A DNA stretch of 64,000 bases from Pseudobdellovibrionaceae bacterium (GCA_020635075.1 JACKAM010000001.1:2046001-2110000); one strand, 5' to 3'; shown: positions 42,339-52,349, counted from the first letter of the stretch. Notes: a model not told the origin generated them from the letters alone. Program-made: numbers and translations.

Positions 42339-44825
42339 TTACAGGGCTTCCCAGGTTTCCCGAGGCGAGGGCCGGGTAATTTCGACTTTAATTGGCTGAG
42401 TTAGCCAGGCCATGGGAACTTCCGTCTTGTTGTAGAGACGGTTGTAGATGCCGTAATTACGCACAACTTTCTTCACGTAATTACGAGTTTCGATAAAAGG
42501 AATATGTTCGATGAATTCATCCATGTCCAACTTACCAAAACTTGCCAGCCAACTCTCCACGCGGTGAGGACCAGCATTGTAACTGGCTGCCGCCAAGGGA
42601 ACCAGCTGGTCAAACTTGGTCAACAGGCGATTGAGGTAGCGTACGCCGATACGAACGTTAACGTCTGGCACCGTCAGCTGGCGTTCGTTAAAGGTGTTAT
42701 CGCCCATGAGGCGAGCGACCTGGCGAGCCGTATTCGGCATGATTTGCATCAGGCCCTTGGCACCGACGGGTGAAACAATGTCATGACGGAAAGAGCTCTC
42801 CGCCCGCATGATTCCCCAGGCAAACTCTTTGGGCACATTAAACTGACTCGCATACTTCTCCACTGAATCTCTATAGGCCCGCGGATAAGCATGCTCCCAC
42901 AGGTAGCGAACTCCCGTGACTCCGTACTTAGCTCGCGGGCGAGAAAAGTAGACAATGCCGATATAAGAGGAACGATGATAAGAACGCATTTGCTCATAGG
43001 CGAGCATCAACATTTTCAAGTAGTCTTGGTTGCGGGTGCGCCTTTCGATTTCATAGAGCTCCCACTTGGCCCAGTCAAGAAGCCCCACTTCAATAAGTAA
43101 ACTGGCCCTTTCAAATCTCAGACGCAACTCCGGGTCTTTAAAGTCCGTCGCTGTCACTGTCTTTTCTTCCGGGTCAGCCTCAGGCTCTCCCTCGGTCTCA
43201 TCAGAAGCCGGATCGTCGCTTTCCCCGTCGGTACCTGTGATGGATATACTGTCTTCCGATTCATCCTCTTCCGACTCTTCGCTTGTACTGGCACCACTGG
43301 AGTTGACTTCCCCATTGACCGCTGAGGCAGCATCGGCCACCGCGGCTTCGTCATCTGGAAGAGCGTTTTCCAAGCCACCTGGTTTCAGAGGCTCTGCCGT
43401 TCCCGCCGAGGCCAGCTGGCGGTTTTGTTCCAATCCCGGAATCATTTCCATGCGGTATTTGGCGGCTATAGTGTAGTAGTCAACCAGATGATCTTTGCTA
43501 ATCGATTCAAAGACCTTCTTAGCGTCATCGAACTTTTCCATGCGAAATAGAGCCATTGCCTTCCAGTAGTTGATCTTTTCTACCGAAAATTTGCGCCACC
43601 CACGACGGGTGCGGCGGTTTTTCTTTTTGTCCAAAATCTTGTCGAAACCGGCGATGGCTCCCTGATAATCACCTTTAAGATAGCGAATCCAGGAAAGGTG
43701 CCACTGGGAGTCCCGACTCAGACCCGAGCGAGGATGCTTCTCAATCAATTTTTCAAATTTCCGAGCGGCCCCATCATAATCCTGAAACTGATAGCTTAAA
43801 AATGCCGCCTGAAATAATGCCTCGCGCCCCCCACGGGATTTGGGACTCAAATCGTGGGCGCGGTTGTATGCACCGACGGCGGTTTGGTATTCCCCTGCCC
43901 TTGCGGCAGCCTTGGCTAACAATTGTAGATAGCTGAAAGACCTTTGATGTTTTTCGTAATGCTTAAGTAAGACGGTAAGTGCCTCACTCACGTAGCCTTC
44001 GTTGATTAAAAACTGGGCGAACATTTGATCGACCATGAAAACCGCCGGCTCACCTTTGGCCCGTGAGCGAAGTGTGTCCAGTTCCTTTCTGGCCCGATCC
44101 GATTCTCCCGCCCACTGCAGACGGCGGATGCGTTCTTTTTGATCCGCCGTAGTTCCCAAACAACCCAACTTGCTCCCTTGGAATGGAGCCGAGGGCAGAT
44201 CGATTCCCCAGTCATCTACAAGTGGATGGGCCGGATACTTACTATAAAGCTTTCGCGCCCACCGACAGGCACGCCACTTTCTTGCCCGCTTCATCTCGAC
44301 ATTGATCAGTCGCCAAAGAACCTCGGGATAGTTTTCATCTCGGCGCCAACGACGCTCAAGATACTTGAGCTCGTTATAGGCCGTATTCCACCATTTTCTC
44401 TCAATCGACATTTGGCTAACATGAAACTTGGTCATGTAGGCCAGGTGGCGAGGCGGCCGCAAACTGAGAGCCCTTTTGTACTCCTTGTCGGCGTTCTTGT
44501 ACTGCTTTTTGGCCTGCAGGACTCGTCCCAGGTAATAACGAATGTAGTACTCAAGAGGACCGGGAAAGGTCAGGGCTTTTTGTAAATGGGTTTTGGCTTC
44601 ATCGTACTTTTCCAATTCAAAAGCCATCACCCCTTCGGTGAATGATTTTTGTCCGGCTTGAATGGGCGTAAGCGGAGCTTTGATTTCACCAAGAAGCCCC
44701 TGGGCGGCAATGTAGTCCTGGTTTTCGACCTTTTCCCGGACACCTTTGAAAAGACTCGACTGAGCCGATGCCGTGGCGAAAAAACACAATGAAATGAGGA
44801 CCACCCCTGGGACCCAACGGCGCAA
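42339..44825 (-). CDS. slt: Soluble lytic murein transglycosylase with TPR-like superhelix
   Basis: Cleaves peptidoglycan glycan strands to 1,6-anhydro ends. 828 residues. Signal peptide (cleavage after ASAQ, about 22). Residues about 25-480 are helical TPR-like repeats (for example FTEGVMAFELEKYDEAKTHL, YLGRVLQAKKQYKNADKEY). A long acidic Ser/Glu insert (about 485-575) is unusual. The SLT domain from about 650 has the catalytic Glu in MRAESSFRHD, GLMQIMPNTA and AAASYNAGPHRV. A divergent cruciform repeat lies upstream. Confidence 0.93.
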   Translation of the reverse strand: MRRWVPGVVLISLCFFATASAQSSLFKGVREKVENQDYIAAQGLLGEIKAPLTPIQAGQKSFTEGVMAFELEKYDEAKTHLQKALTFPGPLEYYIRYYLGRVLQAKKQYKNADKEYKRALSLRPPRHLAYMTKFHVSQMSIERKWWNTAYNELKYLERRWRRDENYPEVLWRLINVEMKRARKWRACRWARKLYSKYPAHPLVDDWGIDLPSAPFQGSKLGCLGTTADQKERIRRLQWAGESDRARKELDTLRSRAKGEPAVFMVDQMFAQFLINEGYVSEALTVLLKHYEKHQRSFSYLQLLAKAAARAGEYQTAVGAYNRAHDLSPKSRGGREALFQAAFLSYQFQDYDGAARKFEKLIEKHPRSGLSRDSQWHLSWIRYLKGDYQGAIAGFDKILDKKKNRRTRRGWRKFSVEKINYWKAMALFRMEKFDDAKKVFESISKDHLVDYYTIAAKYRMEMIPGLEQNRQLASAGTAEPLKPGGLENALPDDEAAVADAASAVNGEVNSSGASTSEESEEDESEDSISITGTDGESDDPASDETEGEPEADPEEKTVTATDFKDPELRLRFERASLLIEVGLLDWAKWELYEIERRTRNQDYLKMLMLAYEQMRSYHRSSYIGIVYFSRPRAKYGVTGVRYLWEHAYPRAYRDSVEKYASQFNVPKEFAWGIMRAESSFRHDIVSPVGAKGLMQIMPNTARQVARLMGDNTFNERQLTVPDVNVRIGVRYLNRLLTKFDQLVPLAAASYNAGPHRVESWLASFGKLDMDEFIEHIPFIETRNYVKKVVRNYGIYNRLYNKTEVPMAWLTQPIKVEITRPSPRETWEAL

Positions 44826-44873
44826 ATTTCCCTCCTTGGAAACTTCTATTTATTCTAAACCCATTTGCGGGAA

Positions 44874-44971
44874 TTGGTACCGAGGACCTTTGGCTGCGGC
44901 TATGCACCATTTCCCCTGACCCAGGTCTGGCCAAATGGTGCATAGCCGCAGCCCAACGAACCCGGTACCAA
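44874..44971. repeat. 98-bp nested palindrome (possible MITE-like or REP-like element)
   Basis: Outer arms TTGGTACCG (44874-44882) and CGGTACCAA (44963-44971) enclose a perfect 21-bp inner stem (44892-44912 with 44933-44953; core GCTGCGGCTATGCACCATTT) around a 20-nt loop. The 9-10 nt between inner and outer stems do not pair. No T tract follows. It lies between the divergent slt and radA genes. No target duplication is seen at its edges. Confidence 0.85.
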
Positions 44972-45057
44972 CTATTTAGACACAAACACAGGGGGAAATG
45001 GCCAATCAACCTGTAATTGGTTTTGAAACCCGACCTAGCCAATGGTAGGGGTGGTGT

Positions 45058-46509
45058 ATGGCTAAAAACAAATCGATCTTTGTCTGTCAGGAATGTGGTT
45101 CTCAACGCCCCAGATGGGAAGGCCGCTGCACCGATTGCGGGGCCTGGAACTCTTTTGTGGAAGAAACTGTGGCTAAAGCCACTAAATCCACAGGAAGAGG
45201 CTGGACCATTGGCGGGGCCGATAAGTCCGGCGGCACATTGCGGGCCTTCAAGCTCGATCAGCAATTCACCGAAGCCTCAACCGACCGCCACCAAACAGGC
45301 ATTGGCGAGCTGGATCGGGTTTTGGGTGGTGGCTTGGTGCCCGGTAGCTACACCTTGTTGGGTGGGGATCCGGGAATCGGAAAAAGCACCCTGCTTCTGC
45401 AAATGGCCGGAGGTTTGGCCGGACAGGACCACCCGGTTCTTTATGTGTCTGGCGAAGAAAGTGTGGCGCAAACTGCGCTCCGTGCACGTCGACTGGGCAT
45501 CAAATCAGGTAACGTGGAAATTGCCAGTGAAAGTCGGCTGGAGAATATACTAAATCTGGCTCAGGCAAAAAAGCCACATGTTCTCGTCGTCGACTCCATT
45601 CAGACCGTTTATTTGTCCGAGATCCAGTCAGCACCCGGATCTGTTTCACAGGTGCGAGAGTGTGCCAGCCAACTCATGGGACTCGCCAAAGGTGGCGAGA
45701 TGGCGGTGCTGATTATTGGTCATGTGACGAAAGAAGGAAACATTGCGGGCCCCAAAGTGCTCGAACATATGGTTGACACGGTTTTATCTTTTGAGGGCGA
45801 CACCAATCACCAGTTTCGGCTGCTTAGGGCTTTGAAAAACCGCTTTGGAGCCACCAATGAGTTGGGTGTCTTCCAGATGGCCTCACAAGGCATGGAAGAA
45901 GTCTCCAATCCTTCTGAACTCTTTCTTGAAGAGCGGGGAAGTGAGTTGATTGGTTCCAGTGTGTTCTCCGCCATGGAGGGCAGCCGCCCTTTGCTCTGTG
46001 AAGTGCAAGCTCTCACCAGCTACAGTCCCATGGCCATGCCACGAAGAACAGCCATCGGTTTTGATGTGGCCCGCGTTCATCTTTTGGTCGCAGTCCTGGA
46101 TAAACACCTGGATCTGAACCTTCATCAAAACGATGTGTTCGTCAATGTGGTGGGCGGCCTCAAACTTTCCGAACCTGCGGCTGATTTGGCCGTGGCGGCG
46201 GCCCTGCTGTCTACCGCTGGCCAGCAGGAGCTGGATCCGCGAACTGCTTTTTTTGGCGAGATCGGCCTCACCGGTGAGGTCCGGGCCGCCAGCTTTGCTG
46301 AGGAACGCATTCGCGAAGCTCTCAAATTGGGCTTCACCACTTTTGTGTTGCCCGAATCCAATCGCAAACATGTAAAACATTATCTGGATAAAGACAGTGG
46401 TCGCTTCGTCTTCATCCGTGGCGTTCGCGATTTGGAAAAGATCATCGGTCGACCCGTCAAAAAGACCCGCAAACCAGAACGTCAGCCGGACAAGTCCGGC
46501 CACGCCTAG
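45058..46509 (+). CDS. radA: DNA repair protein RadA (Sms)
   Basis: A RecA-like helicase that helps branch migration in recombination. 483 residues. N-terminal C4 zinc finger (CQECGSQRPRWEGRCTDCGAW), Walker A GGDPGIGKSTLL, Walker B HVLVVDSIQTVY, the RadA motif KNRFGATNELGVF, and a C-terminal Lon-like domain (VGGLKLSEPAADLAVAAALLS). GGGGTGGTGT precedes the ATG; the ribosome-binding site is ordinary. Confidence 0.97.
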   Translation: MAKNKSIFVCQECGSQRPRWEGRCTDCGAWNSFVEETVAKATKSTGRGWTIGGADKSGGTLRAFKLDQQFTEASTDRHQTGIGELDRVLGGGLVPGSYTLLGGDPGIGKSTLLLQMAGGLAGQDHPVLYVSGEESVAQTALRARRLGIKSGNVEIASESRLENILNLAQAKKPHVLVVDSIQTVYLSEIQSAPGSVSQVRECASQLMGLAKGGEMAVLIIGHVTKEGNIAGPKVLEHMVDTVLSFEGDTNHQFRLLRALKNRFGATNELGVFQMASQGMEEVSNPSELFLEERGSELIGSSVFSAMEGSRPLLCEVQALTSYSPMAMPRRTAIGFDVARVHLLVAVLDKHLDLNLHQNDVFVNVVGGLKLSEPAADLAVAAALLSTAGQQELDPRTAFFGEIGLTGEVRAASFAEERIREALKLGFTTFVLPESNRKHVKHYLDKDSGRFVFIRGVRDLEKIIGRPVKKTRKPERQPDKSGHA

Positions 46510-46521
46510 GGTCGATGCAGA

Positions 46522-47889
46522 CTATTTTAGAAGGGCTGTTAGGATTGGAGCTGAAGAACCGTTACGACTCAGTGAACGGTAATGTTCCGATGAGACTCCA
46601 TACAGATGGTAAATGGTGTTCACCACTGAGGCCACATTGAGATAGTCGTCGGCTTTGAATTCAGCCGGCTTGTCTTCACGACTACTCTGGGTCTGAAAGT
46701 CAAAGGGCCGCCCCACGGTTTTCATCGATTCTTTGTCCTTTGACAGGTGAGCTCCTGATAACTCCTCATCTGCAGTCTTAAAATCAGAAGCACCTATTAC
46801 CAGATTCGACTTAACGCCCTTACCGCCAATCAGAAAACTGTTGTTCAGAGGATTATGATCCGTACCGGTGTTGTCGATGGGCTTTCCACTTTGCCTCATG
46901 GTGCGGCCAAACTCAGAACCAAACATCAAAGTCGTCACATCCCACAGCGATTGACCGGGGCCAAACTCAATATCACCCATGGCCTTAAAGATCTTGTCCA
47001 GTTTACCCACCACCGCCTGAGCGAGGGCAGGAGAGGCCTTGGCCCCGCCTTCATCATGGGTGTCCACCGCCTGGTCTGTAGACAACACCAAGATGGCGGT
47101 TTTTGCCACACCCGAGCGAAAGATTCCGGCTGCCAAGTGAAGAAACTTTTCTTCATCGGTAAGCCCTTCTTTATTCGCCGCACTGGTGTCGACTTTCGCT
47201 AAAGCACTCGCCAGTTCTGGCATTTGGCTAAAGGCCTCAGCCATGTCACTGCTTCCCTTGGCAAAGCGGCCAAGGCCTTGGCCATTGGCTTCCATCCGCC
47301 CTTTTAGTTGGGCAAGTACAGGATCTTTGAGGTCGAGCGACGGAAGCTGCTTCAAACGAGGAATCAAATTGGCCGCCGAGTCCACGCCCAGCGGAACCGT
47401 TTTGCCGAGATTCTGCAGCTCCGCCAAAATAAATCCACTGATCAGTCCATCAAGGGGCTTACTCTGTTCTCCCCCGTTTAAGTGAGGCAAAAAACACTCT
47501 CCACCAAAGGCGTTCCCAGCCAAGTAAAAGTTCATGTTTTGATCGTGACCATCAAAAGTGGTGGCCATCATCACTCCATTCAGAATGGAGAATCGATCTT
47601 TATAGGCTTCCAAAGGCCTGACCAAATCTGAGGCCAAAGTGGATTGTCCATTTGTCCCCTGCCACAGATAAGGCTCGACGTTGTGATAGTGAGCCTGCTT
47701 TCCTGCCGCTGTCAGGGCCAAAGATCGCGAGTCAAAAAGATAAAGAGGATCCATCCCTCCCTGGACGAGAATCTGTAAAAAGAAATGTTCGTCTGCAACT
47801 CGACGATTCGGCGCCGCCATGGCCCATGAGGGAATGTACAAGGTGCCAAGTCCCGCGAGGCTGGTCTGTAAAAACTGTCTTCGATCCAT
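46522..47889 (-). CDS. DUF1501 family secreted protein (Tat-like signal)
   Basis: 455 residues. N-terminus DRRQFLQTSLAGLGTL has the RR-x-FL Tat pattern. DUF1501 proteins are sulfatase/phosphatase-fold (alkaline phosphatase superfamily-like) and are usually encoded beside haem-containing DUF1588/DUF1592 or DUF1800 proteins. Typical segments here: LVQGGMDPLYLFD, SILNGVMMATTFDGHDQNM, STDQAVDTHDEGG, TTLMFGSEFGRTMRQ, GTDHNPLNNSFLIGGKGVK. It is last in a three-gene operon with a lipoprotein and a haem protein. The substrate is unknown. Confidence 0.85.
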   Translation of the reverse strand: MDRRQFLQTSLAGLGTLYIPSWAMAAPNRRVADEHFFLQILVQGGMDPLYLFDSRSLALTAAGKQAHYHNVEPYLWQGTNGQSTLASDLVRPLEAYKDRFSILNGVMMATTFDGHDQNMNFYLAGNAFGGECFLPHLNGGEQSKPLDGLISGFILAELQNLGKTVPLGVDSAANLIPRLKQLPSLDLKDPVLAQLKGRMEANGQGLGRFAKGSSDMAEAFSQMPELASALAKVDTSAANKEGLTDEEKFLHLAAGIFRSGVAKTAILVLSTDQAVDTHDEGGAKASPALAQAVVGKLDKIFKAMGDIEFGPGQSLWDVTTLMFGSEFGRTMRQSGKPIDNTGTDHNPLNNSFLIGGKGVKSNLVIGASDFKTADEELSGAHLSKDKESMKTVGRPFDFQTQSSREDKPAEFKADDYLNVASVVNTIYHLYGVSSEHYRSLSRNGSSAPILTALLK

Positions 47890-47912
47890 GTGTCCCCCCC
47901 AACCTTCGCCGG

Positions 47913-48566
47913 CTAATTTCTTAATAAGTAATAAGGGTTCATAAAAATCGCCAAATTCAAATTCTCAATCGCTTGCTGCCGGGACCACGTCTGCGCCTCA
48001 GGCGACAGGATAAAATCCTGCCACTTGGCCATTTCCTCAAGTGGCGCCTCAAAGCCCATCACCATGAGCCAGTACTTTGCCAACGCTGTGTCTGCATCAG
48101 TCACATTCGGCCAGGCGCAGAGAGCCTGGTGAACTTCACGAAAGGCCTCATTTAGAGTCAAGGCCGAGGCATCATCACAACTGGCCGCCAGTTTTTCAGA
48201 GAACTGCTTAAACAACAGGTACCACAGAAGCATATTTAAGGAGTTCGGTTTGCCATTACGAAACTCACTGCCGTATCCATTACCTTTATAAGTGCCCAAA
48301 AGGTCCAAAAGATTGTTTCCAAAATCGGAGTACGGGGCTCCCAACAGCATCCCCAGATCAAACTCCTCACCTTCTTTGATGATCGCGGTCTTGATTCGCC
48401 GATTGATCTCCACATATCCCCAGTACTGAGCTGATGCTTCAGAAGGCTTTGGCGCCTGGGGCTTTTCTTCTGGTACCGGGGAATGAACTGGATCATTGGA
48501 ACATGATAAGAGCACCAGTCCAGCTATCACCAGGCAGCTAAAGGGCTTGATAATATGAGCGATCAT
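47913..48566 (-). CDS. Lipoprotein of unknown function between haem and DUF1501 genes
   Basis: 217 residues. Signal with lipobox LVLLSC-S at about 17-22, then a Pro-rich spacer. The mature part is helical with LDLLGTYKGNGYGSEFRNG and a conserved-looking WPNVTDADTALAKYWLMVMGF. The start overlaps the preceding haem gene by 4 bp and the DUF1501 gene follows after 23 bp, so all three are probably one unit. No known family. Confidence 0.6.
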   Translation of the reverse strand: MIAHIIKPFSCLVIAGLVLLSCSNDPVHSPVPEEKPQAPKPSEASAQYWGYVEINRRIKTAIIKEGEEFDLGMLLGAPYSDFGNNLLDLLGTYKGNGYGSEFRNGKPNSLNMLLWYLLFKQFSEKLAASCDDASALTLNEAFREVHQALCAWPNVTDADTALAKYWLMVMGFEAPLEEMAKWQDFILSPEAQTWSRQQAIENLNLAIFMNPYYLLRN

Positions 48567-50494
48567 TTATTTGCCTCCCCAAGGACCTGGTTGGCCCACA
48601 AAAACAGAGCCTCACGATGTTGAGGGTCCATGTATTTGCGACTGGGCATACGACGGTTTTCATCCGAGGTGGTCAAGCGGTCCACAAAACGAGAAAAGGT
48701 TTCCTTAACCGACAACTGCCCCTGCCCACTCACCACATGGGAGAAGTTGCGCTCACCAGTTTCGGTGGCAATCCACTTGGTTAAATCCAGGCCACCTGAT
48801 CTGTTATTGGTGTTGTGGCAAGCCACGCAGTTTTTCTGTAAAAGATGATTCACTCGACAGGGAGGGGCTGCTCCGGCGTTATGGCCGGGAGGAAAGTCAT
48901 AGCACTCTTCAGGGTTGAGATCGGTTTGCATGAAACTCTCCCCCAACAACAGGCGAGCCAGGGTTTCTTTAAAAGCCAAAGAAGTGTTGTGAACGGCTGT
49001 CTTGGTGTACTCCTCAGTCAGGTAATCCAAATATCCGGGATCCAACACCTGGTCCTCAGCGACGACAAACTCAAACATTCGCCTCACCAAACAGCGCTTC
49101 ACCTCGGGCGCTGAACCAATAATGTTAAAGAGATCCTCAAGACTCTCTCCATAGGTATTTTTGCTCATGTCTTTCACCGAGCGGACAAAGCCCACGTTCC
49201 ATTCACGCCCTGAATCTGGAGGGGCCTCCCAGGCCAACTGGTACTCCTCGCGGTCCATGGTGGCTCCGTCGTCGAAGGTGATTTTGTCCTCACCCGCGAA
49301 AGAATTAAACTGCAGGCCATAGTCGCGAAAGAATCCCGCCATGGGATCCAGACGATGGTGACAGGCATAACAGGCGGGATCAGAGCCGTGGCGCCCATCG
49401 CTATGGTTATCCACGTCTTCGACATTGAGAGGAGTCAGATCATCACAAAAAAAGCGACTCAACACATAGGCCGCACGCTTACGATTGAAATTGGTTGAGG
49501 AGTTCACCAACAGCATTTGGTGACGAGTGGTAAACTGAGTTCCCGGGCCTGCCCCGAGATCCGAAAGATCGATTGTGCGGATCGCCGACACGTCAGGGGT
49601 GGAATAGAGATCGGGAGTGTAGCTGTGTATTCGCTCGTAGAAGCTCTGGTTGGACTGTTTGATGCCGTTCAAGGCTTTCAAAAAATCAATACTCTGTGGA
49701 GCCATTGGATTACAGGCCCGCAAAATGGGGGCATACCAACCATTAAGGGGACCTGCCAAGATCAGCTGGAAGGGTAAACCCAAGCCAAACACAGAGGTTA
49801 AAGTCACCTCTAGGTGGGCTTGAAACTTCAAACAGTAGGGAACAATCGGCAGGTCCGGATTGTCCTCAACAAACTTGATCACCTCGCCCAAGCTTGTCTG
49901 CATCCGACCAAACAAGCGATCGCGGATTTCCCGGTCAGTCGGTGGAGGGTCCATCGGTGGCGGAGGCATTTCTCCCGGATCGCCATCGGGAATATCAAAA
50001 GGCTGGGTCAATGGATTCATGTAAAAGGGTTGGTTTAGATCCAGAAGAACTTCATAGTCACCACAGGCCAAGGTCTCTTGCGCCGAACCGATGGCATGGG
50101 GTAGATCCATCACTCCTTCTACGTAACGAGTTGGACCTGACTTCACCCGGTCCGCTTTAAAGCCGAGGAAGTACATATTGAAGTCGAGGACAAAATCACC
50201 GAACTCAGGACTGGCCATCAAATCCTGAAGCACTTGCTGGCGTGGCGTCTGAACCAGCTGCTCAATGGGATCTTTGTGGGTCAATGCCTTTCCCCCGCGC
50301 AACAACCGCATGGTTTTACTCAACCAACGACGCTGCTCCCAATCCGAAAGGTGCCGGGCCTCAGAGCCCACGCGAATCAGACAAGGATCTTTAGGTTTCT
50401 CATTATGCGGAGACTGGGGAGCCTCAGGAGTCGAATGGGTCGGCGAACAAGCAAACAATGCAGACACAAGCCCCAATAAAACAAAGCGAACCAT
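48563..50494 (-). CDS. DUF1588/DUF1585-type c-haem lipoprotein
   Basis: 643 residues from ATG 50494 (GGGAGG upstream); the frame extends to 50662, but the export signal starts at this Met. Lipobox SALFAC-S at about 11-16. Residues about 330-420 are DUF1588-like (KRAAYVLSRFFCDDL, then CYACHHRLDPMAGFFRDYG with CxxCH); about 440-530 are DUF1585-like (VKRCLVRRMFEFVVAEDQ). The C-terminus has a second haem motif, NCVACHN, with Met in ENRRMPS. This mirrors the planctomycete-style pairing with DUF1501. It is probably periplasmic. Confidence 0.8.
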   Translation of the reverse strand: MVRFVLLGLVSALFACSPTHSTPEAPQSPHNEKPKDPCLIRVGSEARHLSDWEQRRWLSKTMRLLRGGKALTHKDPIEQLVQTPRQQVLQDLMASPEFGDFVLDFNMYFLGFKADRVKSGPTRYVEGVMDLPHAIGSAQETLACGDYEVLLDLNQPFYMNPLTQPFDIPDGDPGEMPPPPMDPPPTDREIRDRLFGRMQTSLGEVIKFVEDNPDLPIVPYCLKFQAHLEVTLTSVFGLGLPFQLILAGPLNGWYAPILRACNPMAPQSIDFLKALNGIKQSNQSFYERIHSYTPDLYSTPDVSAIRTIDLSDLGAGPGTQFTTRHQMLLVNSSTNFNRKRAAYVLSRFFCDDLTPLNVEDVDNHSDGRHGSDPACYACHHRLDPMAGFFRDYGLQFNSFAGEDKITFDDGATMDREEYQLAWEAPPDSGREWNVGFVRSVKDMSKNTYGESLEDLFNIIGSAPEVKRCLVRRMFEFVVAEDQVLDPGYLDYLTEEYTKTAVHNTSLAFKETLARLLLGESFMQTDLNPEECYDFPPGHNAGAAPPCRVNHLLQKNCVACHNTNNRSGGLDLTKWIATETGERNFSHVVSGQGQLSVKETFSRFVDRLTTSDENRRMPSRKYMDPQHREALFLWANQVLGEANK

Positions 50495-50706
50495 TTCCCC
50501 TCCCGAATGTGGATTTACGCTACCACGGGGGCATGAGAGGTTGGAACAGAATTTCTTTGCCGCAAAAATGCCACGATGGACCGCGCCAGGGATCTGGCGA
50601 ATTTTCTCCCGAAGATTCGGATTTACGGGAATGGCTCGGCAATCGGCCCGGCTCTCAGACAAAGACGAGCCACTATTCTGCTAATCAACAATTAAGTAGA
50701 ACAGAA

Positions 50707-52224
50707 TTAACTGTGTTGAACGGGCACGCGGATTTGGAATTCCTTACCCTCTTTGAGAGTCAGTTCGCCTTTGTGGTTGTGTGCAATCTCCTTCACCAGA
50801 CTCAATCCCATGCCGGAGTGGGCGTCATCGGTGGAAAAGAATGGCTCAAAAATGATATCGCGGAAGACCTCATCGACCTCAGGGCCATTATCGCGAATGG
50901 CAAAAATCCCGGTACCTCCATCAACCTTGGTGGATACCAAAATCTCCGGGTTTTCCACACTCTTAAGAATATCAAGACTGTTCAACAGCAAAGAGCTGAG
51001 GGCCAAGATGATTTCTGACTTCTGCATGTGGGCCGTGAAGGATTCCTGCTGACTAAACTTTAACTCAATCTTTAGATTCTCACAGGCCTTGCCAAACAAC
51101 CGATTGATCTCACTCACGATCTCCATGGACGAGATTTTCTGAGCGTCAGCATCTTTTCCCATCGTGAGAGAGCCCAACAAAGAGTCCAAATAATCGAAAG
51201 GAACGCCGTTTTTCAATAGAACGCGAAAAATCTCGCCGATCTCCAGATAACGGGAACTGTGGACAATGGTGTTGCGTGATCTCTCCAGCTCGTTTTGCAC
51301 CGTGTGCTGGCTGGAAACATCAATTCCCATGAGCAGGGCCTCACCCCCGTAACTGTATTGTTTGCCGATCAGGTAATAGGTCTGCTTGTCAATTTTCTGA
51401 ATGGTACGAACTTCGCTTTCACTTTTGAACACATCACCAACCAAAGACTTTAAACTCTCGCCCAGCCCATTTTGCAAGAGTGACTGGCCGGTCTGATCAT
51501 CGGTGAATTTCCACAGAGCTTTGTGTTTAGGGTTGTAACCAATATACTTGAGATCCGAATTGTACCAAGCCAAGGATCCGGGAATGGACTGAATAATGGC
51601 ATCCAAACGCGAGGACTCAACTAGGTTTTGCCAAAACACCGTGTTTTGCGCTTTGCCAATTTGCCAGATAAAAAACATATAGACGGCGAGAAAAATACCA
51701 ATGGCAGCCCCGCTCTCCCCTCTAATGGCAGCAAAACAAGAAATCATGGAAGGCGCTGCCAGCAAAGTGAGATTGCTGAAAAACAAAAGTTTGTTGGGAG
51801 CAAAAATGAGCACTTGGCTGGCTGTGAGAGCCAAACTGATCAGGGTCACAAAAAATGTGGTCCAACTCAGGCGAAACTCAAACATGATCCAAGCAGAAAA
51901 CAGTCCCCACAAGGCCACCACCGCAAAATGGCAAGCCCACTGCAAGATCTCACCCGCCCGGCCCTTCAGCCGTCCTCGACTCTGCAAATAATGGCAAAGC
52001 AAAAAACCAAGGATCAAAAGACAATAGACCACTGCTAGAGCCACAGACTCCCGGGGAAAGCGGCGAAACAATGGGGTGGAATACAAAATGGCAAAAAACA
52101 GTGGAACCACAACCCAGGATGAGACAAATATCTTGGTCAATATCTGTCTATTGACCACAGATTTGAACTTGTCCTGATAGGCTTTAGGATAATTGGCCAG
52201 AATTTCGTTTTGAAACAATCCCAT
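50707..52224 (-). CDS. Membrane histidine-kinase-like protein lacking the phospho-acceptor His
   Basis: 505 residues. About six N-terminal helices (30-190), a PAS-like domain (about 206-300) and a C-terminal kinase core. The ATP lid is intact: N box LLLNSLDIL, IRDNGPEV, IFEPFFSTDD, GMGLSLV. In the dimerisation helix, however, SSRYLEIGEIFRVLLKNGVPF aligns with the usual ASLGEMAxGIAHEINNPL, and Lys338 stands where the His should be. A His lies 17 residues earlier (IVHSSR), not in the normal place. No response regulator is adjacent. It may act only as a phosphatase, scaffold or signal sensor. Confidence 0.8.
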   Translation of the reverse strand: MGLFQNEILANYPKAYQDKFKSVVNRQILTKIFVSSWVVVPLFFAILYSTPLFRRFPRESVALAVVYCLLILGFLLCHYLQSRGRLKGRAGEILQWACHFAVVALWGLFSAWIMFEFRLSWTTFFVTLISLALTASQVLIFAPNKLLFFSNLTLLAAPSMISCFAAIRGESGAAIGIFLAVYMFFIWQIGKAQNTVFWQNLVESSRLDAIIQSIPGSLAWYNSDLKYIGYNPKHKALWKFTDDQTGQSLLQNGLGESLKSLVGDVFKSESEVRTIQKIDKQTYYLIGKQYSYGGEALLMGIDVSSQHTVQNELERSRNTIVHSSRYLEIGEIFRVLLKNGVPFDYLDSLLGSLTMGKDADAQKISSMEIVSEINRLFGKACENLKIELKFSQQESFTAHMQKSEIILALSSLLLNSLDILKSVENPEILVSTKVDGGTGIFAIRDNGPEVDEVFRDIIFEPFFSTDDAHSGMGLSLVKEIAHNHKGELTLKEGKEFQIRVPVQHS

Positions 52225-52349
52225 GTCTCACCTGATCAACTTTGAGGCAGGCATTCTAAGATCCCTTGTCATTTCAGATTGGACTTAAATCTTTACAGAA
52301 TCAGGGATATTCTTCAATAGAAACGAGGCACGTTGAAGGAGAAAGCAAA

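Noticed and set aside
44686..45264. Long minus-strand open frame across the slt/radA gap
   Set aside because: It runs through the palindrome and antisense to both genes, has no export or family motif, and its composition is that of an antisense shadow.
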